A stretch of DNA of 64,000 nucleotides from JAUICS01 sp964384335 (GTDB lineage: Bacteria > Pseudomonadota > Alphaproteobacteria > Micavibrionales > Micavibrionaceae), in contig CAYLKN010000002.1 of assembly GCA_964384335.1 (NCBI GenBank), positions 1 to 64,000 on the forward strand, in the 5' to 3' direction. Below the pieces are notes generated by a model. That model saw only the letters and a program-made list of their open reading frames with translations. It was not told the DNA's origin and searched no databases. The translations under genes were made by a program, and so were the position numbers. Position 1 is the stretch's first letter. Every line of letters begins with the position of its first letter. Below, in pieces: positions 8,501 to 15,774 of the stretch.

Positions 8501-10913
8501 CACCAGACTGCTTGGGTATATTGAAAACGCGGCCGGTTCAATACGATCCATATGGCCGCTGAGAACCTTTATCGCCGCCAACCCCCTTGCCGGATTTGAA
8601 AATATGGATTTTCCGGAGGCCGTTAAACACGGAGGGTCATATTTCGGCGGAACAGGTTTTCCGTCTCGTAAAACTGGCTTTAAAGCATATCAGGAAGGAA
8701 AAATTGATCCGGACATTTTAAAATCCGTTCTGAAAAAGAATGATAAGGCGCATCTTTTTACCAGAATGACTTCCGGTGAATACATTGAAACTGAAAATAA
8801 AGATAACTTGGCGGCATCGGCGTCACCCCTGAATACTATTCTGATAAGTTATCTGTGCGCCTTTCTTGATGAGGGCCAGGCCGCCTGGCCAATGCCTTAT
8901 CGTGAGCAGGGTTTTTACAGAGCCTGGAAAAAACTGGCCATTCATGATTCAAATTTAAAGGACAGGGCATTTATAAAGTCCCTTCCCGAAAAATCGCTCA
9001 ACGCTCTCGAGCAACTTCTGGAAAACCTGCCAGAAAATTCGATCGCCGGTTATCTTGAAAAGCATCTGGCCGCCCTCCCCGGATGGAGCGGCTTTATAAA
9101 ATGGCGTGCCTCACAAAAAAATTATTTCTGGCAAAAGGCCTGTCCGATCAGTCTGGCTGATTACCTGGCCGTAAGGCTTTCCATGGCAAAAATGCTGAAA
9201 GACGAAGGATTGTATGAAAACCGCAGCATAGATGCCGATGATTATGAAGGGTTTTTGTGGCTTGAAGCCTGGGAGGAGACATACCGCCAATCCTTACTCA
9301 AAACCCTCCATGCCAATGGAAAAATCACAGAAAACAATACGTCTGAACAGAACACAAGGCCGGATGCCCAGATTATGTTTTGTATTGATGTGCGTTCTGA
9401 AGTTTTCCGCCGGCATCTTGAACACACCGGACACTACGAAACGTTTGGCTTTGCAGGATTTTTCGGAATCCCTGTGCGGCATACCGGTTTCGGTGAGGAT
9501 ATACCCGCCGAAAGCTGCCCCGTCCTTCTGGATCCACAATACAATACTACGGATCTTCCATGCTGCGGACATGAGCACAAGGCCGAAAAATACTTTCGCA
9601 TCAAATCGTTTATGAAAAGAATGTACAAGACATATTTGCGATTGAAAAATGATCTGGCAGCCTCTTTTGCAACGGTAGAAGCGACAGGCGCATTTTTCAG
9701 CGCGGGACTGCTTGCCCGTACGTTCAGGCCTTTTGATTTGAAATCCTTAATGCGGAATGTATTCTCGGGTGTCGCGCCTGCCCCCGTTCTTGAACCCGTT
9801 ATCAGAAAAAGCGAGAATAATCCCCATGGATTATCCTTTTCAGAACGGGTTTTCCACGCAGAGGCCACGCTGAAAATGACAGGCTTAACACATAATTTTG
9901 CTCCCTTAATTGTATTTTGCGGCCATGGAAGTGAAACAGTAAATAATCCATACGCTTCGGGGCTCGATTGCGGCGCGTGCGGCGGAAATCACGGGGGCCC
10001 CAATGCGCGGATAATGGCGGCAATCCTTAACGACCCGGATGTCAGGGAGGCTTTGGAAGCGCACAATATTCATATTCCTGAGGATACGCTTTTTCTTGGT
10101 GCTCAGCATAACACCACAACCGATGAGGTAAAGATTTTCGGACCTGTACCTTTTCATGAGGATAAAGTTTCCGCGTTAAAAAAAGATCTCGATAATGCCG
10201 GGATACAGTCAAGGCAGGAGCGCAGAAAGCGGTTTTCGACTCCGCATTCCCCGCTCCGGCGCGCTGCGGACTGGGCCGAAGTGCGTCCGGAATGGGGCCT
10301 GGCCCGCAATGCGGCCTTTATTATTGGTCCGCGCAGCCTTACCCGGGATCTGGATCTTGAAGGACGGACTTTCCTTCACTCCTATGTGTGGGAGGAGGAT
10401 ACCGACGGCAAAACACTTGAAACGATTATGACCGCCCCGCTAGTGGTAGCCCAGTGGATCAATACCCAGTATTATTTCTCGACTGTCGATAATGCAGTCT
10501 ATGGAAGCGGATCGAAAACAACACACAATGTTACCGGAAAATTCGGAGTTATGCAGGGCAATATGTCTGATCTTATGACCGGCCTTCCCCAGCAGTCAGT
10601 TATGAAAGCGGCCGGAGAATTCTATCACGAACCTCTCAGGCTTGCCGCCATTGTAGAGGCTCCCCTTTCCCGGGTAACTGAAATTATTGCGGCAAACGAT
10701 ATATTACAGCGTCTTTTTGACAATGCCTGGGTTGCGCTTTATGTGATGGATCCTCATTCCGGTCACATAAAACGGTATACAAAAGGGAAAGTCTGGAAAG
10801 ATACTGTAAACCCGCAGACAGTCCAGAATACCCCGGAAGCCCGGATTGAGTTCCCGGAAATTTCGAATATCAAAAATTACACATCTTCAAAAATGCAGGA
10901 GCGCACACAATGA
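8490..10913 (+). CDS. dabA: DabA-type catalytic subunit of the carbon uptake system
   Basis: The 807-residue protein belongs to the DUF2309/UPF0753 family. DabA is a carbonic-anhydrase-like zinc protein that works with DabB to trap CO2 as bicarbonate. The zinc site is visible: C298 and D300 in FCIDVRSE, H479 in CGHGSE, and C494 in GLDCGACGGNHGG. The 15-residue His-Cys spacing equals that of H524/C539 in the characterised Halothiobacillus protein. The ATG at 8490 with AGAAGGAG just upstream was chosen over more upstream starts that would lie inside dabB. The stop shares ATGA with the next gene. Confidence 0.93.
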   Translation: MISNTRLLGYIENAAGSIRSIWPLRTFIAANPLAGFENMDFPEAVKHGGSYFGGTGFPSRKTGFKAYQEGKIDPDILKSVLKKNDKAHLFTRMTSGEYIETENKDNLAASASPLNTILISYLCAFLDEGQAAWPMPYREQGFYRAWKKLAIHDSNLKDRAFIKSLPEKSLNALEQLLENLPENSIAGYLEKHLAALPGWSGFIKWRASQKNYFWQKACPISLADYLAVRLSMAKMLKDEGLYENRSIDADDYEGFLWLEAWEETYRQSLLKTLHANGKITENNTSEQNTRPDAQIMFCIDVRSEVFRRHLEHTGHYETFGFAGFFGIPVRHTGFGEDIPAESCPVLLDPQYNTTDLPCCGHEHKAEKYFRIKSFMKRMYKTYLRLKNDLAASFATVEATGAFFSAGLLARTFRPFDLKSLMRNVFSGVAPAPVLEPVIRKSENNPHGLSFSERVFHAEATLKMTGLTHNFAPLIVFCGHGSETVNNPYASGLDCGACGGNHGGPNARIMAAILNDPDVREALEAHNIHIPEDTLFLGAQHNTTTDEVKIFGPVPFHEDKVSALKKDLDNAGIQSRQERRKRFSTPHSPLRRAADWAEVRPEWGLARNAAFIIGPRSLTRDLDLEGRTFLHSYVWEEDTDGKTLETIMTAPLVVAQWINTQYYFSTVDNAVYGSGSKTTHNVTGKFGVMQGNMSDLMTGLPQQSVMKAAGEFYHEPLRLAAIVEAPLSRVTEIIAANDILQRLFDNAWVALYVMDPHSGHIKRYTKGKVWKDTVNPQTVQNTPEARIEFPEISNIKNYTSSKMQERTQ

Positions 10914-11239
10914 GTATTGTATTTCACAAAGTTAAAAAAATCGAGATTATCGTCAAAGGGGAGAAGCAGCAGTTTGTGCAGGATCTTCTGGATCAGGCCG
11001 GAGCCACCGGTTACACACTTATCAGGGATATTGCCGGAAAAGGCGGAACCAGTTTTCACGAAGGGCGTCTGCTTTTCAATGACAAATCCAGTCTTGTCAT
11101 GTTTCTGGCCGTTGCCTCGCAGGAGGTCATCGACAAAGTTGCCGACGGCCTTATTCCGGTGTTTGAGAACAGTTCGGGCGTTATGTTTGTTTCAAACACA
11201 CAAGTCGCGAGGCTTGAAAAATTCGCAAAAGGAGCTTAG
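10910..11239 (+). CDS. PII-like protein of the DAB operon
   Basis: The 109-residue protein has a PII/CutA-like ferredoxin fold. It shows KIEIIVKGEKQQFVQDLLDQ, then GATGYTLIRDIAGKGG, HEGRLLF and a C-terminal SSGVMFVSNTQVAR. This pattern matches the carboxysome-associated PII-like (CPII) group known to bind adenine nucleotides with bicarbonate. It overlaps dabA by four bases, so the three proteins are made together. A role as nucleotide or bicarbonate sensor tuning DabAB is inferred from position and family. Confidence 0.75.
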   Translation: MSIVFHKVKKIEIIVKGEKQQFVQDLLDQAGATGYTLIRDIAGKGGTSFHEGRLLFNDKSSLVMFLAVASQEVIDKVADGLIPVFENSSGVMFVSNTQVARLEKFAKGA

Positions 11240-11250
11240 GGTAGATTCAC

Positions 11251-11286
11251 GCGGTCAAAAATTGCAAAGCTATTCTTTTTGATCGC
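11251..11286. other. Hairpin between the dab operon and glutaminase gene
   Basis: GCGGTCAAAAA (11251-11261) faces TTTTTGATCGC (11276-11286), an 11-base stem with one G-U pair and a 14-base loop. It lies 12 bp past the stop of the PII-like gene, where two transcription units converge. It lacks a U-tract after the stem on either strand, so it is not a classic terminator; it may still protect or punctuate both transcripts. Confidence 0.4.
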
Positions 11287-11349
11287 GATTTGCTCCAGGC
11301 GCTGTAAGGCATTGGGGCTGAACCTGCCGCGACATAACCTTAAAGGCCC

Positions 11350-13023
11350 CTACTCCACACCGCCCCGGGCCTTTAGGAAACTTACGACATCCTCGTGGCC
11401 GTGTTTCACTGCGTCGGCATAAGGGGTTGCACCCCATCTGTCCCGGGGATTAACATCGCATCCTTTTGAAATCAAATACTCAAGCGCATCAAGGTGCCCT
11501 TCCGCCGCGGCCAGATGCATGGCGGTACGCAAATCATAGTCGCCCTGGTTAAGATCTGTGCCATAACTGGCCAGTCGGAGGATTTCCGCCAGATCGCCCT
11601 GACTCGCCGCCCAGATCAGATTAATTGTGGCATGGCGCACGATTTCATCACGGGCGCGGCGCGGATCAATCTTGTTATCGACCTTTACAAGGCTGTCATA
11701 GTTATGAAAGTTAAAACGACGCACCATTTCCCTGCTGAACTGCACACCGCGCACGGAATTCCCCATCTCATCAAGCCGCGGAGACCAGATGGCCATCCCG
11801 CCGACATTCGGGATAACAACCATCAACGCGCCTGAGACACCTGATTTCGCAGGCAGACCGACAGAAAATGCATATTCGCCCGAAAAATCGTACATCCCGC
11901 AGGAATACATCATGGACAGACAATGTTTGACATTTCCACTTTTAAATATCTTGGCATTGGTCATCGGGCATACCCCCGCATTGGCCAAAGCCGCCGCCAT
12001 CATTGCCTGTTTTGTTGTGGTCAATTCGATTGAGCACCACTGGAAATAGAAATCGAGCGTTTCGTGAATGGATGTATTTTCAGGAAACGCGCCGACCTCC
12101 CGCATAAAATGGGCCAGAGCAAAATTCCGGTCAGCCGTTTGTTTTTCAGAGTGGTAAACTGCGTTACTGAACCCGACTCTTTGTCCGCCTGTCAGTTTGG
12201 ACAAGACACCGGTCACATAATCAAAACGGTCGGCCAGGCTTTCTTCCGGCTTAATGAGGGAGCAACACATAATTGCCCCGGCATTGATCATCGGGTTGTG
12301 AGGGAGGTTCCTGGGATTCAGCGTTATTTCATTAAAGCTTCGTCCGCTCGGTTCCCGTCCGACATGACTATGCACCTTTTCCTCGCCGTGCAGCTCAAGC
12401 GCCGTACAGTAAACAAGAGGCTTACATGTGGACTGTATACAATACGGCACTTCATAATCTCCGGTGTTAAAAACCTGCCCGTCGATTGTGCACAATGTCA
12501 TTGCGTAATGCTCGGGATCGACCCTCGAAAGCTGGGGAATATAATCCGCCACCTTGCCTTTTTTATTGGCGCGGCTATCCTCAAAAATCTCCTGAAGCAC
12601 ATCGCAGAACGCCCTGAAGTCTGGAATGACCAGATTGCCTTTCACCACTCTTTCTAGTAACGATATACAGCTATGCGCAATTTTGCGGAAATTTTTCCGG
12701 TCAATCGGCACGTTTCGGGGATAGTCATCAAGCGCTTCAACAAGGCCGGCAATCCGCAGATCATTTTTCCGGATACCGCTATTTTCCAGAAGTTCAAATA
12801 TTTCCAGCTTTGTTACCGCGCCCGAACCGTCAGTGTCCAAAGCATTGAAAATGGTTTCATAAATATCGGCGGATGTAATGGAAACAACATTGCCCTTGCC
12901 CTGGCCGGATTGTAAATATTGATCCGAAGGCTCCGGCCGATCTCCTTTCCCGGCTTTAGGGTGATTTTTTTGTGTTTTTGCAGCTTTCCCTGTTTTTTTA
13001 CCGGCGGCGGATGATTTCGGCAT
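11350..13023 (-). CDS. glsA: Glutaminase with EF-hand and ankyrin repeats
   Basis: This enzyme converts glutamine to glutamate and ammonia. The 557 residues fall into three parts. A Lys-rich tail of about 45 residues leads into an EF-hand-like region with a 12-residue loop D63 to E74 (DTDGSGAVTKLE). The beta-lactamase-fold glutaminase domain (about 155-450) has the Ser-x-x-Lys pair S198/K201 in IQSTCKP and the MINAGA motif. Two or more ankyrin repeats close the protein (DLRTAMHLAAAEGHLDALEY and similar). This layout recalls animal kidney-type glutaminase more than the short bacterial enzyme. No signal peptide is seen. It faces the dab operon convergently. Confidence 0.92.
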   Translation of the reverse strand: MPKSSAAGKKTGKAAKTQKNHPKAGKGDRPEPSDQYLQSGQGKGNVVSITSADIYETIFNALDTDGSGAVTKLEIFELLENSGIRKNDLRIAGLVEALDDYPRNVPIDRKNFRKIAHSCISLLERVVKGNLVIPDFRAFCDVLQEIFEDSRANKKGKVADYIPQLSRVDPEHYAMTLCTIDGQVFNTGDYEVPYCIQSTCKPLVYCTALELHGEEKVHSHVGREPSGRSFNEITLNPRNLPHNPMINAGAIMCCSLIKPEESLADRFDYVTGVLSKLTGGQRVGFSNAVYHSEKQTADRNFALAHFMREVGAFPENTSIHETLDFYFQWCSIELTTTKQAMMAAALANAGVCPMTNAKIFKSGNVKHCLSMMYSCGMYDFSGEYAFSVGLPAKSGVSGALMVVIPNVGGMAIWSPRLDEMGNSVRGVQFSREMVRRFNFHNYDSLVKVDNKIDPRRARDEIVRHATINLIWAASQGDLAEILRLASYGTDLNQGDYDLRTAMHLAAAEGHLDALEYLISKGCDVNPRDRWGATPYADAVKHGHEDVVSFLKARGGVE

Positions 13024-13158
13024 GGCAATGCTCCCTGATTGAATTATTATATACAGTAAGCAAATGTAAGCGTGCGGTCAAAAGTTTTCGGATTTTCCAA
13101 AGCCGGCGCAGACAAGAAAGGTTTTGCAGGTAATCGCTTTGCCTTTCACCGGTTGTTA

Positions 13159-13188
13159 TTGACAAACCAGCTCAATTCTGGTTTTAAA
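13159..13188 (+). promoter_or_regulatory. Likely promoter of tRNA-Asn
   Basis: TTGACA at 13159-13164 is a perfect minus-35 hexamer. TTTAAA at 13183-13188, 18 bases further, can serve as minus-10. The tRNA begins at 13206, a fitting distance for a start point just before the mature 5' end. Confidence 0.55.
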
Positions 13189-13205
13189 GAAATTCATTTT
13201 ATTAA

Positions 13206-13280
13206 TCCTCGGTAGCTCAGTGGTAGAGCGAGCGGCTGTTAACCGCTTGGTCGCTGGTTCGAATCCGGCCCGGGGAGCCA
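13206..13280 (+). tRNA. tRNA-Asn (GUU)
   Basis: A 75-base cloverleaf can be folded by eye. The acceptor stem TCCTCGG pairs with CCGGGGA. The D arm is GCTC/GAGC. The anticodon stem AGCGG/CCGCT carries loop CTGTTAA, with anticodon GTT at 13238-13240. The T arm is GCTGG/CCGGC around TTCGAAT. CCA is encoded at 13278-13280. A repeat end and a toxin-antitoxin pair follow immediately, typical of tRNA-flanking variable DNA, but I see no integrase or duplicated tRNA end. Confidence 0.95.
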
Positions 13281-13297
13281 TTCTTGATTGGGTCTAT

Positions 13298-13342
13298 TCC
13301 GGAGACATGGGTTACAGATTATACCGGAGACATAGGTAACAC
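13298..13342 (-). repeat. Insertion-sequence-like end, copy 2
   Basis: This is the same 45-bp sequence as at 3-47, in reverse orientation, 38 of 45 positions identical. It contains the doubled unit CCGGAGACATRGGTTAC-type at 13299-13315 and 13324-13340. It lies 18 bp after tRNA-Asn, with no transposase nearby, so it is a solo end or a small non-autonomous derivative. Confidence 0.6.
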
Positions 13343-13386
13343 TATTTCGTTAAATGGATTTTATCCACTGGCAAGAATCACGGCGT

Positions 13387-13704
13387 TCATACGTATGCCT
13401 CTTCCTGATTCTCAGTCGGACGCGGTTTAATGCGCGCTATCGCTTTTCCTGCTTCGCGGCGCGCTTCCATTATGTCATAGGTGTTTTGCAGGCGTAGCCA
13501 GTAACCTTCGGAAAGGCCGAAATAACGCGCCAGACGCAAATCGGTATCCGCAGTTACGCCACGGCGGCCACGCACCAGTTCATTGATGCGGTTAGACGGG
13601 ACACCAACGGCCTGTGCCAGTGCGTTTTGCGACATGCCAAGCGGCTCCAAAAATTCTTCTTGAAGAATTTCACCTGGATGCGGGTTTTTCAAATGTTTCG
13701 TCAT
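13387..13704 (-). CDS. higA: HigA-type antitoxin
   Basis: The antitoxin has about 105 residues with an XRE/HTH_3 domain: HPGEILQEEFLEPLGMSQNA, then LAQAVGVPSNRINELVRGRR. This is the classic HigA pattern. HigA neutralises the HigB ribonuclease and represses its own operon. The ATG at 13704 is chosen because AAGGTG stands at good spacing before it; an in-frame TTG at 13719 would overlap the toxin stop. The toxin gene comes first in the operon, as usual for HigBA. Confidence 0.9.
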   Translation of the reverse strand: MTKHLKNPHPGEILQEEFLEPLGMSQNALAQAVGVPSNRINELVRGRRGVTADTDLRLARYFGLSEGYWLRLQNTYDIMEARREAGKAIARIKPRPTENQEEAYV

Positions 13705-13715
13705 GGCTACACCTT

Positions 13716-13997
13716 TCAATGATAATCCACTATTTCTACGTCATGGGCTTCTGCATATTCCCACACAAAGCAAATGCGCCACTGATTGTTTATGCGTATG
13801 CTCATTTGCCCGATACGGTCGCCCTTCAAAGGTTCCAAACGGTTTCCCGGCGGGTTTTTCAGGTCGTCCAGCGTTTGGGAAGCATCCAGCTGGCGCAGCT
13901 TCCGCAAAGCCCTGTCCTGAATATCACCTGGAAAAGACCTGGACTTAAGACCGTTCCAAACCTTTTCCGTTTCCCTGCATTTGAAGGACTTAATCAC
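13716..13997 (-). CDS. higB: HigB-type toxin (RelE superfamily)
   Basis: The 93-residue toxin has the RelE/HigB signature: DRALRKLRQLDASQTLDDLK, then PPGNRLEPLKGDRIGQMSIR, then INNQWRICFVWEYAEAHDVE. HigB cleaves mRNA on the ribosome. It ends 11 bp before the antitoxin ATG. The module sits beside tRNA-Asn and an IS-like end and looks intact. Confidence 0.9.
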   Translation of the reverse strand: MIKSFKCRETEKVWNGLKSRSFPGDIQDRALRKLRQLDASQTLDDLKNPPGNRLEPLKGDRIGQMSIRINNQWRICFVWEYAEAHDVEIVDYH

Positions 13998-14040
13998 ATT
14001 TACAATTCCATTATACCAGTTATACGTTATCCGTACAACA

Positions 14041-14499
14041 AAATATAATTCTATTTACCGCCCATGTCAAAGAAGATATTAACTGTCCCCTGGCGGTTGA
14101 TTTGCATCAATGGGGATTTTATGACGGGCTGTGTTTGCCTGGATTATCTTGTAGCCAAAACAAATACATATCCTTTGTAAAATACGTGCCTGCTTTGCTC
14201 CGCTTTACAGTTTGGGGTTAGCTGTGCTGAATAGGTTTTTCAAGGCAAGACTTCATTTCTTGAGATTGGCTCTGATCGTACAGGCCTTTTCATCATTAAA
14301 ATGAGACCGAAATACAAACCCGAACCATTGACCATATTTAATCGGTGTGGAAAGTGTCCGCAAATCTGGCTTTAAACACGGCTGGTAATAAGTCGTGTGT
14401 CCGGCAAAAATTTTATTTACAAACGGGTTTAATCTGTCTGCCATAAGCTTAATTTATAAGTAATCATACTTATTATTTAAACAAGATAAGGATAGTATT
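14041..14499. other. Sparse stretch with one unrecognised short ORF
   Basis: About 460 bp without a gene I can defend. A 63-codon minus-strand ORF (14253-14444) reads MADRLNPFVNKIFAGHTTYY and continues with IKYGQWFGFVFRSHF. Its composition is protein-like but I do not recognise it, and it has no good ribosome site. It may be the remnant of a lost gene. The last 40 bp before 14500 are AT-rich and probably carry the promoter of the PfpI-like gene. Confidence 0.35.
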
Positions 14500-15225
14500 A
14501 TGGACCCTGTCAAAATTCTTCTGATTGTAACCTCTCATGCAGTTATCAGTGCTTCCGGCGAACCCACAGGCGTCTGGTTCGAGGAACTCAGCACACCGTA
14601 TTACGCATTTTCAGATGCCGGGTATGACGTGACCGTGGCCTCGGTCGCGGGAGGCGAAGTGCCGATCGACCCGCGTTCCAGGAGCAATCCTGAAGACATG
14701 GCGGAAAGCGTAAAAAGGTTTATGCAGGATGATCGCGCCATGGCGATGATCGCAGACACGCCTTCCGTTACCGGGATTAATGCAAGCGACTATAACGCGG
14801 TTTTCTTTCCGGGCGGACACGGAACAATGTGGGATTTTCCTGACAACCCTCAACTCGCCGGCATAATCACCACATTTCTGGAAAACGACCGCCCGGTTGC
14901 CGCCGTCTGCCACGGCCCGGCAGTATTTGTCGGGGTAACCGACAGCAGTGGCGAGCCCGTTGTCAAAGGCCGTAAAATATCAGCCTTCACCAACGAAGAG
15001 GAAGAGGCAGTCGGCCTGACCGGAATTGTGCCGTTTCTTCTTGAAACCAGACTTAAGGAGCTTGGGGCGGAATTTGTAAAAGCCGACAATTTTCAGCCAA
15101 TGGCCATCGCGGATGGTAACATTATGACCGGACAGAACCCGGCATCATCCAAAAAACTGGCACAGATGGTCATTGATGCGGTCGAGAAAAAAAGGAACAT
15201 TTCAAAAAAAGCGGTCGGGCAATAG
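14500..15225 (+). CDS. DJ-1/PfpI family protein (Hsp31-like)
   Basis: The 241-residue protein has a type-1 glutamine-amidotransferase-like fold. EPTGVWFEELSTPYY near the N-terminus carries the conserved Glu region, FFPGGHGTMWDFPDN lies in the middle, and AVCHGPAVF holds the nucleophile-elbow Cys. This set matches Hsp31/glyoxalase III-type members, which act on methylglyoxal and protect proteins. A strong ribosome site (AAGGATAG) precedes the ATG. It stands alone after the sparse stretch. Confidence 0.88.
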   Translation: MDPVKILLIVTSHAVISASGEPTGVWFEELSTPYYAFSDAGYDVTVASVAGGEVPIDPRSRSNPEDMAESVKRFMQDDRAMAMIADTPSVTGINASDYNAVFFPGGHGTMWDFPDNPQLAGIITTFLENDRPVAAVCHGPAVFVGVTDSSGEPVVKGRKISAFTNEEEEAVGLTGIVPFLLETRLKELGAEFVKADNFQPMAIADGNIMTGQNPASSKKLAQMVIDAVEKKRNISKKAVGQ

Positions 15226-15401
15226 TCCCCTCAATGAGCGCATAACAAATAAAAAAGAGCCCAACACACATACGCATTAAGGGCAAGTTATTGAAATAAA
15301 ACAATATTTTTCCGCAAGACCTATAATCAAATTTCTGTTTGCACCTACAATCATAATTTGTTAACACTTCGTTAACAGCAAACAGAAAAAGGATTATTCC
15401 A

Positions 15402-15602
15402 ATGTATGCATCAGCCACTGGCCGGGCCGATGTCCTTAAAGGGTTTACGCTCTTTTTGGTCTTGTTAATTTCAATCGGCTTCAGTATTTTCCTGTCGCTT
15501 GACAGTCCGACAATACTGGGAACGGAATTAAACGCAAACGGGACTGTTGAATATCTGTGTATCGGAAGAGGATGTGAAAATCTTAACAATATGGATTTTT
15601 AG
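15402..15602 (+). CDS. Possible small single-pass membrane protein
   Basis: The 66-residue reading has one strong hydrophobic helix (GFTLFLVLLISIGFSIFLSL, about residues 14-33), a short polar outer part and a C-terminal CIGRGCENL with two cysteines. AAAGGA is placed eight bases before the ATG. No family is recognised. A competing minus-strand reading over the same bases has no ribosome site and poor composition. It points towards the stop of the convergent pilin-like gene, with repeats between. Confidence 0.45.
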   Translation: MYASATGRADVLKGFTLFLVLLISIGFSIFLSLDSPTILGTELNANGTVEYLCIGRGCENLNNMDF

Positions 15603-15738
15603 ACTGTTTCCGGTAATTTCAGTTTACCATTTGCTTGAAGATTATTATCAGAGTACAAGGCATTTTTACTGACCATGCTTGCGGCGTCTGCAGGTGTGAG
15701 ATAATCATCCGACTTTTATCAAAGGCACAGTTAAAAGA

Positions 15739-15774
15739 TTAAAACGTCTGTTAAAACGCCTGTTAGAACGTCTG
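15739..15774 (-). repeat. Three 12-bp tandem repeats, each with a stop codon
   Basis: On the minus strand three units follow each other: CAGACGTTCTAA, CAGGCGTTTTAA and CAGACGTTTTAA. The first encodes the last three residues and stop of the pilin-like protein (Gln-Thr-Phe-stop). The next two repeat Gln-Ala-Phe-stop and Gln-Thr-Phe-stop in the same frame. Confidence 0.85.

Noticed and set aside
13206..13342. Integrative element attachment site at tRNA-Asn
   Set aside because: No integrase and no duplicate of the tRNA 3' end are visible in the window.
15170..15589. 139-residue minus-strand ORF overlapping the end of the PfpI-like gene
   Set aside because: No ribosome site, runs into a coding gene on the other strand, and composition is not protein-like.
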